64,000 nucleotides of DNA from Centroberyx gerrardi. Lineage: Eukaryota; Chordata; Actinopteri; Beryciformes; Berycidae. The translations under genes were made by a program, and so were the position numbers. The stretch is taken from positions 8,996,854 through 9,060,853 of the forward strand of contig NC_136000.1 of the NCBI RefSeq assembly GCF_048128805.1, read 5' to 3'. Shown here piece after piece: positions 1-11,150 of the stretch. Position 1 is the stretch's first letter. Every line of letters begins with the position of its first letter. The notes beneath the pieces were generated by a model. That model searched no databases and was not told the origin of the DNA. It saw only the letters and a list, made by a program, of their open reading frames with translations.

Positions 1-150
1 AATTCTCCTCACAAGTCATTAAAATGTGAGATAGCTTCCCCTTACGTTGGCTTGTAATAGGACTGGGACAGCGGTTTGCGCGCTCCCGCGAGGTGCACGC
101 CTTTCCCAGCAGGCATGCTGTATCCGGCATACTGGAATTGAAAACCACTG

Positions 151-234
151 CAATAAAGGATAATGGCTTTTATCTGGATTCACCTCATCAGTGTACTTTA
201 TGAACAGAAGTCTCCGTAATATTTTGTGTATTCA
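151..234 (+). repeat. Right end of Tc1-like MITE upstream of IFITM copy 1
   Basis: This stretch matches the right half of the MITE seen complete at 1238-1490: the 'ggataatggcttttatctgg' block, 'cacctcatcagtgtactt' and a terminal 'taatattttgtgtattca'. Its left half is missing. It ends about 95 bp before the IFITM copy 1 start codon, the same arrangement as in the other units but with a shorter spacer. Confidence 0.7.
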
Positions 235-328
235 TGCCTTGTCGTAAGGCGACACAGCAACATCACTCCACTGGTGTCTGAAGACTGCGCACATCATTTT
301 TTGCCTTATTTCTGGTCCCAAAGCTGAG

Positions 329-917
329 ATGGAGCCTCCAACATATCACCACTCAGAGTTTGTTCCAATGAACGAGAGCAGGTATGAGGGACCCGCGGTG
401 GTTCAGCACACCACCATGAGGATCGACCGCACCGAGCCTCTGCCCCGGGACCACATCATCTGGTCACTCTGCTGCCTCCTTTACGCAAACCCCCTCTGCC
501 TCGGGTTGGCTGCGTTCTGCTACTCAATCAAGGTAATTTGTTTATCAGTTTTCATGAGGACAGAAAACCTAATGTGTTTGCGTTTGTTTTTTATTGTATT
601 TTATTTAGTTTCTTATAGGCTAATGTATGTTTGAGAACCAGCATGCACCAGACAGAAATTGAAATAAAATGTAAAAACTACATATAAATAAAATGAATGA
701 AGAATCACAAACCCCATGTCCCTAATCTATGCTGCTGTGTTTCCAGGCTAGAGACAGGAAGGTGGCGGGAGACATGGAGGGTGCCAGAAAGCACGGCTCC
801 ACCGCCCTCTGCTTCAACATCTTCGCCCTGATCCTGGTGGTCATCTTGGTCATTCTTTTCTTCGTCTTTTGTGGCAGAATCATAGCCTTCATGCATAAAA
901 TCATTCGTAGTTTGTAG
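329..917 (+). CDS. IFITM-like protein, copy 1 (two exons)
   Basis: Interferon-induced transmembrane (CD225/dispanin A) protein. The family sits in endosomal and plasma membranes and hinders fusion of enveloped viruses. Exon 1 is 329-532 and exon 2 is 747-917, joined in phase 0 (donor AG|GTAATT, acceptor TTTCCAG|GCT), giving 124 residues, close to the usual 120-135. Residues 40-68 hold the conserved PRDHIIWSLCCLLYANPLCL segment with the paired cysteines that are palmitoylated in the family. ARDRKVAGD follows at the exon junction, then a second hydrophobic span (FNIFALILVVILVILFFVF) and a short basic tail ending IIRSL. The start is the first ATG in a context shared by all copies (MEPPTYxxSE). 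The 3' UTR found in copies 3 and 4, with its AATAAA, is replaced by repeat DNA about 270 bp after the stop, so the 3' end of this mRNA is uncertain. Identity is strong by family pattern; the function is inferred. Confidence 0.9.
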
Positions 918-1237
918 TGTTTGAGCTGCCTCCTGCTGTAACATGCCTTTGTGTTGTTTGTTGTTGTTTATATTGCGCACAGGCACTTTTTTTTTTTCAT
1001 TTTTACAACTTTTTTGCAGATTTTTTTTTTTTTTCCATACTATCCTTCAACACAATAGTAGGCTATTATTTTTTTTATTGGTGTTACAAAAATATTCATT
1101 GCAACACATAGCCCTAACATTAAGACTGCCATGGTAGTTTACAATCCAGTTTTGATATACAGTATTCACCAGAGTCTGTAATTGAATCCAGGTGAAATTT
1201 CTGCCCATTATTGTTCTCTAAATATCTAGTGTAAAAC
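918..1237. other. 3' flank of IFITM copy 1, no gene seen
   Basis: The first 260 bp (T-rich, then 'ctaacattaagactgccatggtagttta') match the 3' UTR of copies 3 and 4. Similarity stops near 1190, before the AATAAA-containing part. I see no coding region. Confidence 0.6.
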
Positions 1238-1490
1238 TACACTGATACAACATATTAGGGACATCTTCCTGGTTTTGGGTTGCAGCTCATTTTGCACAAT
1301 CCACATCTCAATTGTCTCAAAGCTTAAAAATACTTAAGTAACTTCTCTGTTGCCATTTACATCTCCTCCCTTGTGATTGCTATAGATTTATTAAGGGAAA
1401 TCAATAAGGAATAATGGCTTTTACCTGGATCCACCTCATCAGTGCACTTCATGAAAAGAAGTGTCCCTAATATTTTGTGCATTCAGTGTA
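1238..1490 (+). mobile_element. Non-autonomous Tc1/mariner-like MITE, complete copy
   Basis: About 253 bp with imperfect terminal inverted repeats: left 'tacactgatacaacatatta', right '...aatattttgtgcattcagtgta', both next to 'gggaca/tgtccc', and TA at both ends. It resembles Tc1-like fish elements whose ends read CACTGAATGCACAAAATATT. It has no transposase. Related copies or halves lie at 151-234, 5848-5929, 13052-13263, 14605-14795, 17825-18084 and, inverted, 19980-20236. Confidence 0.75.
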
Positions 1491-1710
1491 CAATGTTTCA
1501 CTCTCAGTTCACACTTCAGAACTGAAATTCACTACACAGAGGATTTCGGAAGTTGACACCCACAGTATGCACATTTCCTGAAAATGTTATCGCCACACCT
1601 CCCAACTTTCTCTACTTGTCTTACCAAAACTCGACGCACCAACTTGTCTCCACTGGTGGCTGAAGACTGCGCACATCATTTTTCACCTTATTTCTGGTCC
1701 CAAAGCCGAG
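1491..1710 (+). promoter_or_regulatory. Upstream region of IFITM unit 2
   Basis: 220 bp between the MITE and the IFITM-type ATG, shared with copies 3 and 4. It contains 'tgtttcactctcagttcaca', whose reverse strand has a GAGTGAAA core resembling an IRF/ISRE half-site, and a conserved pyrimidine block 'cacctcccaactttctctac'. No convincing TATA box is visible. The interferon-response reading is inference. Confidence 0.35.
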
Positions 1711-2599
1711 ATGGAGCCTCCAACATATCACCAGTCAGAGTTTGTTCCAATGAAGGAGTAAAAGTATGAGGGAGAGCCCGTCGGTGGTTCAGTACACCAT
1801 GAGGGTCGACCGCACTGAGCCGCTGCCCCGGGACCACATCCTCTGGTCCCTCTGCTGCCTCCTTTATGGAAACCCCCTCTGCCTCGGGTTGGCGGCGCTC
1901 TGCTACTCAATCAAGGTAAGTTGTTTTCAGTATTCCTATGAGGACAGAAAACTTAATGTATTTGCTTTCTTATCATTTTTATTGTATTTCATTTAGTTTC
2001 TTATAATGTGTGTTTGAGAACCAGTGTGCACCAGGCAGGGTAGGGGAGAGCGGGGCCAGTTGTCACATGGGTAAGTTGTCTCTGTGGCTATATTTCTGAA
2101 ACTAAATAATTTAGAGCTAAAAGTCCAATTACAAAAATGCTACCTATGTTGATTACAACAGTGCAAGTCAAAACACTCAAACCTAAGAACAATTTTGATA
2201 CCTGAAAGTAAATAATGAAAATCTTAGTGTTTTTCTTCTTCTCATTTATTTATTTCTTCTTTTTTTAAAGTAAAGGAATAAAAGTAATTATACATCGTGA
2301 CAAAAGAAAGGGTCAGCTATAACCTGAATGGTTGAGTCAAGTTATGTGCTTAGGGAAGGGACCTTTGTCAGAGATGACTGACCCCAACTTCACGTCGTCT
2401 CCAGCGTTCCTCCTTGATGGACACGTACTCCCTAAATGAGAAAACAAGGAAGGAAACAAAACCACCAACACCTGTGTGCCAATCAACCACGTGCTGAAAG
2501 TGGGGAAAGGGGCGTGGCAATCAATTAAACTTCATACACACACAGACACACACTCGTCACTCTGTGACAGCTGTGTACAAATTCTGGAGGAAAAAAGTC

Positions 2600-2930
2600 A
2601 AAATTAAAGAAAAAACTTTTTCATAAAATTCAAAATGGTGGAAAATCCTATATGGCGGAAACTGACCAGACTATGTGCACCTGACTTGGCTTGACCCAAG
2701 GAATCTAGGTTTCTAAGTCAAATGGTTCAGAAGTTATAGGCCAAAACGTAAAGTGTCTTGATATAGCGCCACCATCTGGCTGATCGGTGTAAGTTTTTTG
2801 AAGTATCAGCCAAGTTTGGTTGCTGTGGGTCTTCTTCGGTTTCTGAGCCCCAGATACTTTTAGCGGAGAAAAATAATAATAATAATCTGAACAATTTCAA
2901 TAGTGTTAAGTGCTCGAAACACAAATAATC
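2600..2930 (+). repeat. Unclassified fish interspersed repeat in the copy 2 intron
   Basis: The sequence pattern 'gcgccaccatctggctgatc' followed by 'agaaaaataataataataat' resembles a common fish repeat type that ends in an AAT-rich tail. The family is not resolved. It is absent from the introns of the other IFITM copies. Confidence 0.4.
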
Positions 2931-3100
2931 CTGGTCCCCGGACTCCATCTTAATCGCTATGCTGTTGTGTTTCCAGGCTAGAGACAGGAAGGTGACCTGG
3001 AGGGCGCCAGAAATCACGGCTTCACCGCCCTCTGCCTCAACAAGTTCGCCCTGGTCCTGGGGGTCATCATGATCATTGTTTTCATTGTCTTTAAAGCAAG

Positions 3101-4002
3101 CTCATCATCTAGGCCCTAAAGCACAAAGGCAGGAGATCCTATCCATGTTGTCATCATTGTCTCTAAAGCACAGTGAGCATGTCAGAAACCTGGGTGTTAT
3201 TATGGATGCCAATCTTAACTTCCAGCATCACATCACCAATATTACGAAGACAGACTTTCACCATTTAAAAAACATTTCCAAACTTAGGAGCTTCCTGTCC
3301 CAGTCTGACTCTGAAAAACTGGTCCATGCATTCATTTCCAGCAGACTAGATTACTGTAATGCCCTTTTTGCAGGACTTCCCAAAAAGACAGTAGGTAGGC
3401 TCCAGCTCATCCAGAATGCTGCAGCCCGGTACAGTATAGAATTGATTTCAAAGTATTACTGCTTGTTTACAAGGCCCTAAATGGTATAGCTCCTAAATAC
3501 ATTTCCGACCTGCTCACTGGCTATAAACCAATCAGATCCCTCAGATCATCAGGCATGTGTCTCCTAAATGTACCTAGAGTTAAATCTAAATCAGGTGAAG
3601 GTGCATTTAGTCACTATGGTGCTGTTCTCTGGAACAAACTACCTGCTGACCTGAGATCTGCTACAACTATCCTCTTTTAAAAGCAGTCTTAAAACATTGC
3701 TTTTTTCTCAGGCTTTTGGTAGTTACTGTGTGTGTGTGCCTTTATGTGTGTCTGCTGTGTGTGAGTGCTGTTGTATGAATAGGACAGGGGTTATAAAAAG
3801 CTGTATTTTATGTATGTGTGTGCGCGTTTTATGTGTGGCTGAAAGGTTATTTTATTGATGTGGAGTATTTTATATATGTGTGTATTCTATCTCCTTATCT
3901 GTTTATTGTTACTATTTTGCCTTTTTATGTGAAGCACATTGAACTTACCTGTGTATGAAATGTGCTATACAAATAAAATTGACTTGACTTGACTTGACTT
4001 GA
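3101..4002 (+). mobile_element. L2-type LINE, 5'-truncated 3' end
   Basis: Translation of 3150-3440 gives the C-terminal reverse-transcriptase region typical of L2 elements: RNLGVIMDANLNFQHHI, then SRLDYCNALFAGLPKKTVGR and LQLIQNAAAR. Further frame-shifted matches (SDLLTGYKPIRSLRSS, WNKLPADLRSA) follow downstream. The element ends with 'gtgctatacaaataaaattg' and tandem ACTTG units, the L2 tail. It interrupts exon 2 of the IFITM pseudogene. Confidence 0.85.
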
Positions 4003-4009
4003 ACCTAGC

Positions 4010-4270
4010 AAACCTTGTGAAAAAACAAATAACACTGGATTTCAGTTCATCAATTAATGCATTCAATTTGGAAACACCAATCAGCATGACTAGACATTTG
4101 TTGATTGAACTTATTGTCTTAAGTTGACTCAGTTAGCTTTTCTACATTAGAACAACTAACTAATGATCTTTGACCTAAAAATTCAGTACTACTTCAGTCA
4201 ACTCACAATTTTAAGGCAGCAAGGAAACTTATGTTTTTAAGTTGAACTGCCTTAATATTTTTTGCAGTGT
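4010..4270 (+). repeat. MITE-like repeat next to the L2 tail
   Basis: The AT-rich stretch ends with 'aatattttttgcagtgta', which looks like the end of a fish MITE with TACACTGCAAAAAA-type termini. No matching left end is present, so it is probably truncated by the adjoining LINE. It fills the rest of the interruption in IFITM pseudogene exon 2. Confidence 0.4.
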
Positions 4271-4312
4271 AGCCTACTTGCATCAAATCATTAGTCGTTT
4301 GTAATGTTTGAG

Positions 4313-5847
4313 CTGCCGTTTGATGTAACATGCCTCTACATTACGTAACAGCATGTAGTGTGATTAGACAAGGGCATAATTTTGTACATCTTGAATTTAT
4401 ATTGTATCCTGATTGTAGATAATGTAGATAATTGGTGTTTGTCTATGTGTATTGCATGCACACCCGTTTAACCTGGTTTGGACATAAACACCAACCATCA
4501 TCATGGGCCAGACAAATCAGACTCGTTCTCTGCTTACTAACAGCGCCACAGCGGCCATTGTATCGTTACGCACAGCCATTACGCACCACTGTATATGCGA
4601 GCCATACTAGCTTATTGATTGATGAAACATGACTAGGTCTAATTTATGATCCGACAGGTGCGTTATTCTCATTTCCATATTACAGTACAATCTGGTGACA
4701 TTATGTAAACCTGTGTACTCGCGCCAGAATAAAAATTCTGCTTGGAGAAAAAAGGATTGAGGAAGGAGGAAGATGAACATGTTAGAGCTTTCACAGCAGG
4801 AATAGGAAGGTGTTCCAGAAGTTATTCCAGACAGGACTTTCGATTAGTAAAATGGTCCTTGCACATATTTTCTATCAGAAATAAAGTTTACTAGTATAAT
4901 TACTGAATTAAACAGCGCCCCGCTCTTGCCCCCGGTTTCTGTCTCGCTCTCCAGGCCTCCGTGGTGCTGAAAGGGCGCACAGCGGTTTAAGCGGACTTGT
5001 AGCGCAGCGGCTTCTCAGTACCAAACATAATGATCTCGTTCCCACGCCTTAATAAGTCCTGGCCACGACATAATGATCCAGTTCCCACGCGTTACTAAGT
5101 CGTGGCCACGCATTATTTTATTAACATGAGATGTCACCTGGAGGGGCTCCGTAGAATGTCCTTCCTTGGCTGGAAATCAACATACCAAATATATCAAAAT
5201 ATTTCAGTATCCACATTACTTCATAACACTAATTTAATTATTGGATTTAACCATTTGGAGCTTATCTGCACAAATCCTTGTATTTTATCATGGTTGCACA
5301 ATGCCCCTGTATGACTCTGAGTGACGGTGGGTCAAAGACAGGTATTTGAATTACAATTTTACAGTAGGCCTCAGTGGTGGCAGAGTAATTTTTATGATGA
5401 CCCAATCGTGAGATATATTTATCTGTAGCGGCTCGAAAACAGATGCACATAACCCCTTCCTTTCTTTTATTTTTCAGTGGGCTGTTTGTCAGGCTGCATG
5501 TCTGATTTTACAGTCTCGCTGTCTGGTCCAAAATCGAGTAGCCTATATCAAAGTTTAAAAAAATAAAACAAAATCCAATAAACTGTCCAATCCCGACTGC
5601 CACCCCCTACCATTTGCTGAAATAACACTGTAATGACTATCCAAAAAACAAACTTAATTAGTCACTTAAGGTGGCTTAAGGAATGTTCTTCACTAAAAAT
5701 AAACAACCACTTAAAATAAACAATGTAAAAAAAAACTGTTCTTTGGGTGATGTTCCCATTTATTGCAACAACTGAATATTTACAAAAACAGTACTTTACC
5801 ACTTATAAATGAAGTCTTGAATGAAGACAGCGGCACACAGGCATAAG
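4313..5847. other. Intergenic DNA between IFITM copies 2 and 3
   Basis: The first 120 bp is 3' UTR-type sequence of the IFITM unit. The rest shows no convincing gene. It contains a two-unit tandem repeat (5025-5112) and AT-rich sequence; the short open frames have no recognisable features. Confidence 0.5.
5025..5112 (+). repeat. Two-unit tandem repeat, about 43 bp
   Basis: 'cataatgatctcgttcccac' and, 43 bp later, 'cataatgatccagttcccac' start two adjacent units, each followed by an 'aagtc(c/g)tggccacg' half. This looks like a remnant of a repeat-borne minisatellite. Confidence 0.6.
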
Positions 5848-5929
5848 GGATAATGGTTTTCATCTGGATTCACCTCATCATTATACTTTATGAACAGATG
5901 TCTCCCTAATATTTTGTATATTCAGTGTA
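5848..5929 (+). repeat. Right end of Tc1-like MITE upstream of IFITM copy 3
   Basis: 'ggataatggttttcatctgg' through 'aatattttgtatattcagtg' matches the right half of the MITE at 1238-1490. Its end lies 233 bp before the copy 3 ATG. Confidence 0.7.
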
Positions 5930-6162
5930 CTGTGTAATCATTCCATCAGTCGTTTCACACGGTACGCAGTTTTGTACTGGAATTCCCAAAGACTGGGACT
6001 TGTTGACACCCACGCCATGGACATTTACTGGAACTGTTATCGCCACACCTCCCAACTTTCTTTACTTGCCTTGTGGAAAGTCGACGCACCAACATCAACT
6101 CAACTGGTGTCTGAAGACTGCGCACATCATTTTTCCGTTACATTTCTGGTCCCAAAGCCGAG

Positions 6163-7165
6163 ATGGAGCCTCCAACATATCACCAGTCAGAGTTTGTTCC
6201 AATGAAGGAGAGCAGGTATGAGGGACCCGCGGTGGCTCAGCACACCACCGTGAGGATCGACCGCACCGAGCCTCTGCCCCGGGACCACATCATCTGGTCA
6301 CTCTGCTGCCTCCTTTACGCAAACCCCCTCTGCCTCGGGTTGGCGGCCTTCTGCTACTCAATCAAGGTAATTTGTTTATCACTTTTAATATGAGGACAGA
6401 TAACTATTTGCTTTCGTTTTTTTTATTTATTGTATTTCATTTCGTTTCTGGTAATGTGTGTTTGAGAGCCAGCATGCACCAGACAGGGTAGGGGAGAGGG
6501 GCATGTTGTCACACGTTTTACTCAGTGCTGTATTTCTCAGCAGTGCCGATAAAATGCAAATGGTTAACTCCAAGTTTTCTGGGATAAACCTTCAAAACTG
6601 TGAATCTTTTGCCTTTTGACTTTGGTTGGCTGCGTAAAACCTGCTTCAGTGGCGTAGCCTACTGTTGACGCTTTTGTCCAGTTTGTATGATCCAATTTTG
6701 AACATTACATTAAACTTGTACTCTGTACCCAGCTTTAGTGAGGCTGCTGATGCCCTCTGGATTAAAGTCCCTGTTCTGAACTTTTAACATTACACACGAA
6801 AAAAAAAACACACCACGTCTTCCACAAATATTAAAACTAGAACTGAAAGTAAACTAAAACAAACCCACGCTAAACTAAAACTAAACAGAAAAAAACTACA
6901 TACAAATAAAAACGAATGAAGAATCACAGACTATATAATCCTGGTCCTCGGACTCCACTTTGGGAATCGCTAACCTTTCCTGCTGTGTTTCCAGGCTAGA
7001 GACAGGAAGGTGGCAGGAGACATGCAGGGCGCCAGAAGGCACGCCTCCAACGCCCTCTGCCTCAACATCTTCGCCCTGGTCCTGGTGGTCATCATGGTCA
7101 TTCTTTTCTTCGTCTATCTTGCCAACATCTCCTGGTACTTGAATCAAATGATTCATCGTGTGTAG
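6163..7165 (+). CDS. IFITM-like protein, copy 3 (two exons)
   Basis: Exons 6163-6366 and 6995-7165 in phase 0 (AAG|GTAATT ... TTTCCAG|GCT), 124 residues. Exon 1 is almost the same as copy 1 (PRDHIIWSLCCLLYANPLCL intact). Exon 2 encodes ARDRKVAGDMQGARRHASNA, then the second hydrophobic span (NIFALVLVVIMVILFFVYL). The tail, NISWYLNQMIHRV, differs clearly from copies 1 and 4. The 3' UTR carries AATAAA at 7503, about 340 bp after the stop, so this is the copy with the most complete transcription unit. The role (membrane restriction of virus entry) is inferred from the family. Confidence 0.9.
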
Positions 7166-7502
7166 TGTTTGAGCTGCCTCTTCCTGTAACATGCCTCTGT
7201 GTTGTTTGTTGTTGTCTACATTGCGCAGAGGCACTTTTTTTTTTTTTTTTTTTTTTACAACCTTTTTGCTGATTTTGTTCAACACAATCGTATTACGTTG
7301 TTTATTGGTGTTACAAAACATCTTCATTGCAAAAACGCAACACATAGTCCTAACATTACGACTGCCATGGTAGTTTATAATCCAGTTTTTATATCACCAG
7401 AGTTTGTAATTGAATCCAGATGTCCTGTAGACCAGGCCTGTGTCTCGGGAGCTCGTCATGCTGAATTCTGTTTAGAAGGAGGAGCATTCAGTTTGATTGT
7501 GC

Positions 7503-7508
7503 AATAAA
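7503..7508 (+). promoter_or_regulatory. Polyadenylation signal of IFITM copy 3
   Basis: AATAAA in 'gtgcaataaatgtc', conserved at the same place in copy 4 (17192) and in the two units that lost their exons (13444, 18234). Confidence 0.6.
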
Positions 7509-7624
7509 TGTCTTTTTCCTAACCCTCTGTGTCTCTGATACGTTTAAGGGTAGTAACAGCATCTATAGTGTGATTACAGACAGGGGCATCATTTTGCACA
7601 TTTTATCCTGATTGAAGATTTTTT

Positions 7625-9200
7625 AGCCGCTTTTCCACCGCATGGTACCGGCTCAACTCGACTCGACTCTACTCGCCTTTTTTGGTTTTCCATTGTACCA
7701 GGTACCGGGTACCATATTACCTGGTACCTGGTACTTTTTTTTTGGTAGCACCTCCGTCGAGGTTGCAAGCGAACTGAGGCGATACCAAAAGGTGACGTGA
7801 ACACGCTGCAGACTACTGATTGGTCAGAGAGAATCGTCATCATTGCGCGACACGAGACATATATGCTAACGTTAGCTACCAGGTTAGCTTACCCTCTTGC
7901 GTCGCCTTTGTGGGATTTCGCAAACTCTCCTGTTTTTTTCAGCAGTCTTTTGTCTTGCTGCCTTCAGCCTCTTCTGAAATAAAATCTGTCTCCTTGCTGT
8001 GACTAACAGCCACATACCGAGAATCAAGAACACCATCCCGTCGATATCCTCCATTGTTTTTTTTTATTGTATTTATTTATTTGTATTTACTATTTTATTA
8101 CAACAAGTATACATACAACAACAATATCAACAAGTTCTCAACACTTTGTGTATACAACTTGATCACAATCACACAATTACAAACACGCCAGGGGGACTAA
8201 AGGTTAATAATAAAGACAAAAATAAAGAAAAATAAATATCTTGTAAAGCTTAAAGTGGTTATACGTTTTAACAGCGTTTTTGTTTGTACGTTAGGATATT
8301 GAAGAAATGTATTGTTTGATGCAGTCAGCTCTGGAAAGTTTGGCTTTTTGCTTTAGAATTTGGATCTGTGAATATACAATTTGGTCAAAATAATAAGCGA
8401 ATTAATTAAATAGAACTGCGAGCAGAGATTCCTGTCATATTCAGTGAATCCAAACAATACATTTTTCCGAAGTAATGCAAAGTGAGGATAGATATGATCA
8501 GCAATAAATCGTGACAATTTACTCCACAGCTGTTTTGTGTGCGGACAAGACCAGAATAAATGTACCAGCGTTTCTCTGAGCTCCCCACAAAAGGTACAAT
8601 TTACATCAATGTCTTTCTTAAGTTTCTGCAAATAATAATTAGTTGGATAAAACCTGTGAAGCATTTTAAAGGATATCTCTCTTACTTTGTTAGTAACAAA
8701 AACTTATGTGGCAATAGCCAAACTTTTTCCCAACAAATATCTCCAACAAATGTGGACCAATATGATAAGGCAGAAAGTGTACTTATGATATCTTGTTGAA
8801 AAAGTTGACGGATTGCCGTATTTTTATCCTTAGTGTGCCCTGAAAAACAAGTTTTCCCAACAGTTGTTTCAGTTACATCTAACATTATGGGGTGATTGCC
8901 ATTTCCCTTAAAACCTTTAAAAAGCGAAATAATACGAGGGGACAGCAACAAAGACATTTGAGAAATCCTTTGGTGAAACAGGGATTCCATAGTGTTGAAA
9001 TTCAGCATAATTAAGTTGACCATGTTGGTTGAATAACTGTCTTAATAATAGATATCCTCCATTGTTGCTGTGTGTGTCGCGTTGAAGATGACGTCACGGC
9101 AGTTTCATGAGGCGTCGCGGCGTCGCTATGACGACCATTTGTGTGTGTGTGTGTGTGTTGGGGGGGCACATTGAGGGGGTACTGTCTGCAGTGGAAAACC
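7625..9200. mobile_element. MITE with GC-rich palindromic body, split by an L1
   Basis: The left end 'agccgcttttccaccgcatg' pairs with the right end '...gtctgcagtggaaaacc'. The left part is full of GGTACC palindromes and CTCGACT repeats. About 420 bp of the element lie left and 135 bp right of the L1 at 8059-9050. The family is not established (hAT-like ends possible). No transposase is present. Confidence 0.55.
8059..9050 (-). mobile_element. L1/Tx1-type LINE 3' end, inserted in a MITE
   Basis: On the minus strand the ORF2 C-terminus is readable: a cysteine-rich motif CTFCGELRETLVHLFWSCPH followed by TKQLWSKL. More ORF2-like sequence lies upstream at 8682-9023. Poly-T at 8059 marks the A-tail. 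A perfect 16-bp target-site duplication, gatatcctccattgtt, flanks it at 8043-8058 and 9051-9066. It is a 5'-truncated copy of about 1 kb. Confidence 0.9.
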
Positions 9201-9250
9201 AATGCAACAATTAAAAAAAAACAAAAAACATTATTATTAAGCTTATTGTT

Positions 9251-9470
9251 TTTTTAAGCTTCTATTGGTTTGTCTGTAAGGAAGACCTTTTGGAGGGACA
9301 ATGTTCATAGACTTAATTTATTGTGCATGCCCATTGAGTTTTATTCACTTATATCTGTGACAGTTACCTCTACTGGTCAGTAGATGGCCCTGTCTCCTCT
9401 ATGAATAAAATCATGCATAGGTCAACGCAGGTTGCCTTAGTTGGGTCTTCTTGATTTTTGTCTTTTGTGT
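9251..9470 (+). repeat. Duplicated spacer block (copy A)
   Basis: About 220 bp that recurs at 14041-14262 at high identity, starting 'ttttttaagcttctattggt' and ending in 'gatttttgtcttttgtgtgt'. Both copies are followed by the 'gaaatgttttgggtccatga' block of the IFITM spacer, so they belong to the duplicated unit. Confidence 0.75.
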
Positions 9471-9734
9471 GTGGACCATACATGGGGAAATGTTTTGGGT
9501 CCATGAACTCCATGAAGAAAAGAATGGCAATTTTTTGTAATTTTTTTTTGTTGTTTTGTTGTTCTGCTTATCTTGTTCAAGGACAAGGGTCAGGCGACGC
9601 TCTTGTTTGTTTAACTGTATAAATTTGACTGCTCTACCCAACAATTCAGCAGTCTACTGTGTGAGATCCTCTCGCTCTGTACATTGTCCCATACATGTAT
9701 GCACAATAGACCATAAAAACCTGAGTTGGTCATA

Positions 9735-11150
9735 AAACCTGCAGATAAGGGGAGGGGTGTAGTCATGATAGAGAAGTTAGAAAGAATTATGTTGATGCCC
9801 ATCTAAGGCCCCTAGTGACTAAGTTGCCTTCTTACCTAAGGGACATCTATGACTTTTTGGAACATCTAAAGTCCAAGTTCCCGATGGGGACACTGTTTTG
9901 GTAACGCTAGATGTTACTAGTTTGTATACCAACATTCCCACAACAGTCGGTCTTGAGGCCCTCAAGTTTTTTCTTGAAGAGATGATCCTAGTCCTCCCAC
10001 CAAATTTTTATCTACAGGTTCAAGGCACTGCCATGGGGGCTACTTTTGGCCCTGATAAAGCAAACCTTTTTATGGGCTACTTGGAAAATAAATACATCCA
10101 TTCTAACAATCCTTTCGGTTCTAACATCGTGTTCTATCTCCGCTACATAGATGATACATTCCTCATTTTCAACGGCCCACAATCAGATTTGGCTGCCTTT
10201 CATGAGTATTTCAACTCCTTGTATACAAAGTATTCAGCATGGACTTCCACCCTCTGACTATTAACTTCTTGGACACTCAATTCACCAGACAAGGCAGATC
10301 TTTTTACACATCCTTTGTATGTGAAACCAACTGATAAAAACAGCTACTTACATTCAACCAGTTTTCATACTACACCACTTAAGAAGTCTTCCCTTCAGTC
10401 AGTTTTTACATGTATAACGGATGCTCAATTTGTGGTTAGAGGTTATCCTTCAAGCTAGCTTGATTCTGCCCTAGTTAAAGCTCAAGCAATCAACGAAGCA
10501 ACATACTAAGAAATCAGACGCAGAGAGATTGATCTGTTGTAGGACTTCTAAGTCATAAAACTTCACTGGCATGTACTTTAAGCTGATGATGTAGGGAAAG
10601 ATATTTTCTCCTTTGCCTTTATTTGTCCACTCTAGGGGCCCTAACATCTGTGATGTGTTGGTCCATGTGGACGTGTAGCCTGCCACACAAAGGAAAGTTG
10701 AGGGCCCTGCAGGCTTTTTTCCATGCCGGCACTGTACTTCAGGCCTGCAGAGTAAGAAAGTCAATACATTTGAAAGTAAGGTCACTAGCAAACAATACAA
10801 GATAAACCAGTTAATCACTTGCAGTTCCACCAATGTGGTCTACCTTCTTTCATGCCCATGTGGTCTCCAGTATGTTGGCAAGACCAATCGCCAACTCAGA
10901 ACATGCCTAACTGAACATAGAAGCTCTATCAATCGCAGGGACCCCAAGTCCCCAGCAGCAAGACATTTTCAAGAACTTAATCATACTGCAGCTCAACTTT
11001 CCTTTTGTGGCATTGATAAGACAAAACCTTCTAGATGATATATTAATCCTGAGAGAGCACTTCTCCAACAAGAGTGCAAATGGATATATCTTTTAAAAAC
11101 TCAACAACCCCTTGGGCTAAATGAAAATCTTAATCTCTCATGTTTTCTAT
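9735..11150 (+). mobile_element. Penelope-like retroelement, degraded
   Basis: Translated pieces show the order of a Penelope-like element: ADKGGGVVVM near 9737, RT motifs LDVTSLYTNIP (9904), GTAMGATFGPDKANLFMGYL (10025) and RYIDDTFLIF (10142), and a GIY-YIG endonuclease domain, VYLLSCPCGLQYVGKTNRQL (10838), ending QQPLGLNENLNLSC. RT followed by GIY-YIG is diagnostic of the group. The copy is broken, with several interruptions and an internal rearrangement between RT and endonuclease. It lies in IFITM spacer DNA. Confidence 0.88.

Larger units (their letters stand above)
1711..4312 (+). pseudogene. IFITM-like pseudogene (copy 2)
   Basis: Exon 1 homology is 1711-1915. Codon 17 is TAA where the paralogues read on, and the exon is 205 nt instead of the usual 204 or 216, so the frame shifts. 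Exon 2 homology starts at 2977 after an intact acceptor. It lacks about 7 nt of the VAGD region (copy 4 has 'ggtggcaggagacttgg', this copy 'ggtgacctgg'), and near 3092 it is broken by about 1.2 kb of repeat DNA (an L2 LINE tail and a MITE) before exon-2 sequence resumes at about 4268 (tacttgcatcaaatcatt) and runs into 3' UTR-like sequence. Each of these lesions alone would prevent a full IFITM protein. The 1.06-kb intron holds another interspersed repeat. Confidence 0.9.

Noticed and set aside
5262-5450. Short frames in the 4.3-5.8 kb spacer as a novel peptide gene
   Set aside because: Length and composition are what AT-rich DNA gives by chance, and no promoter or polyadenylation context fits.
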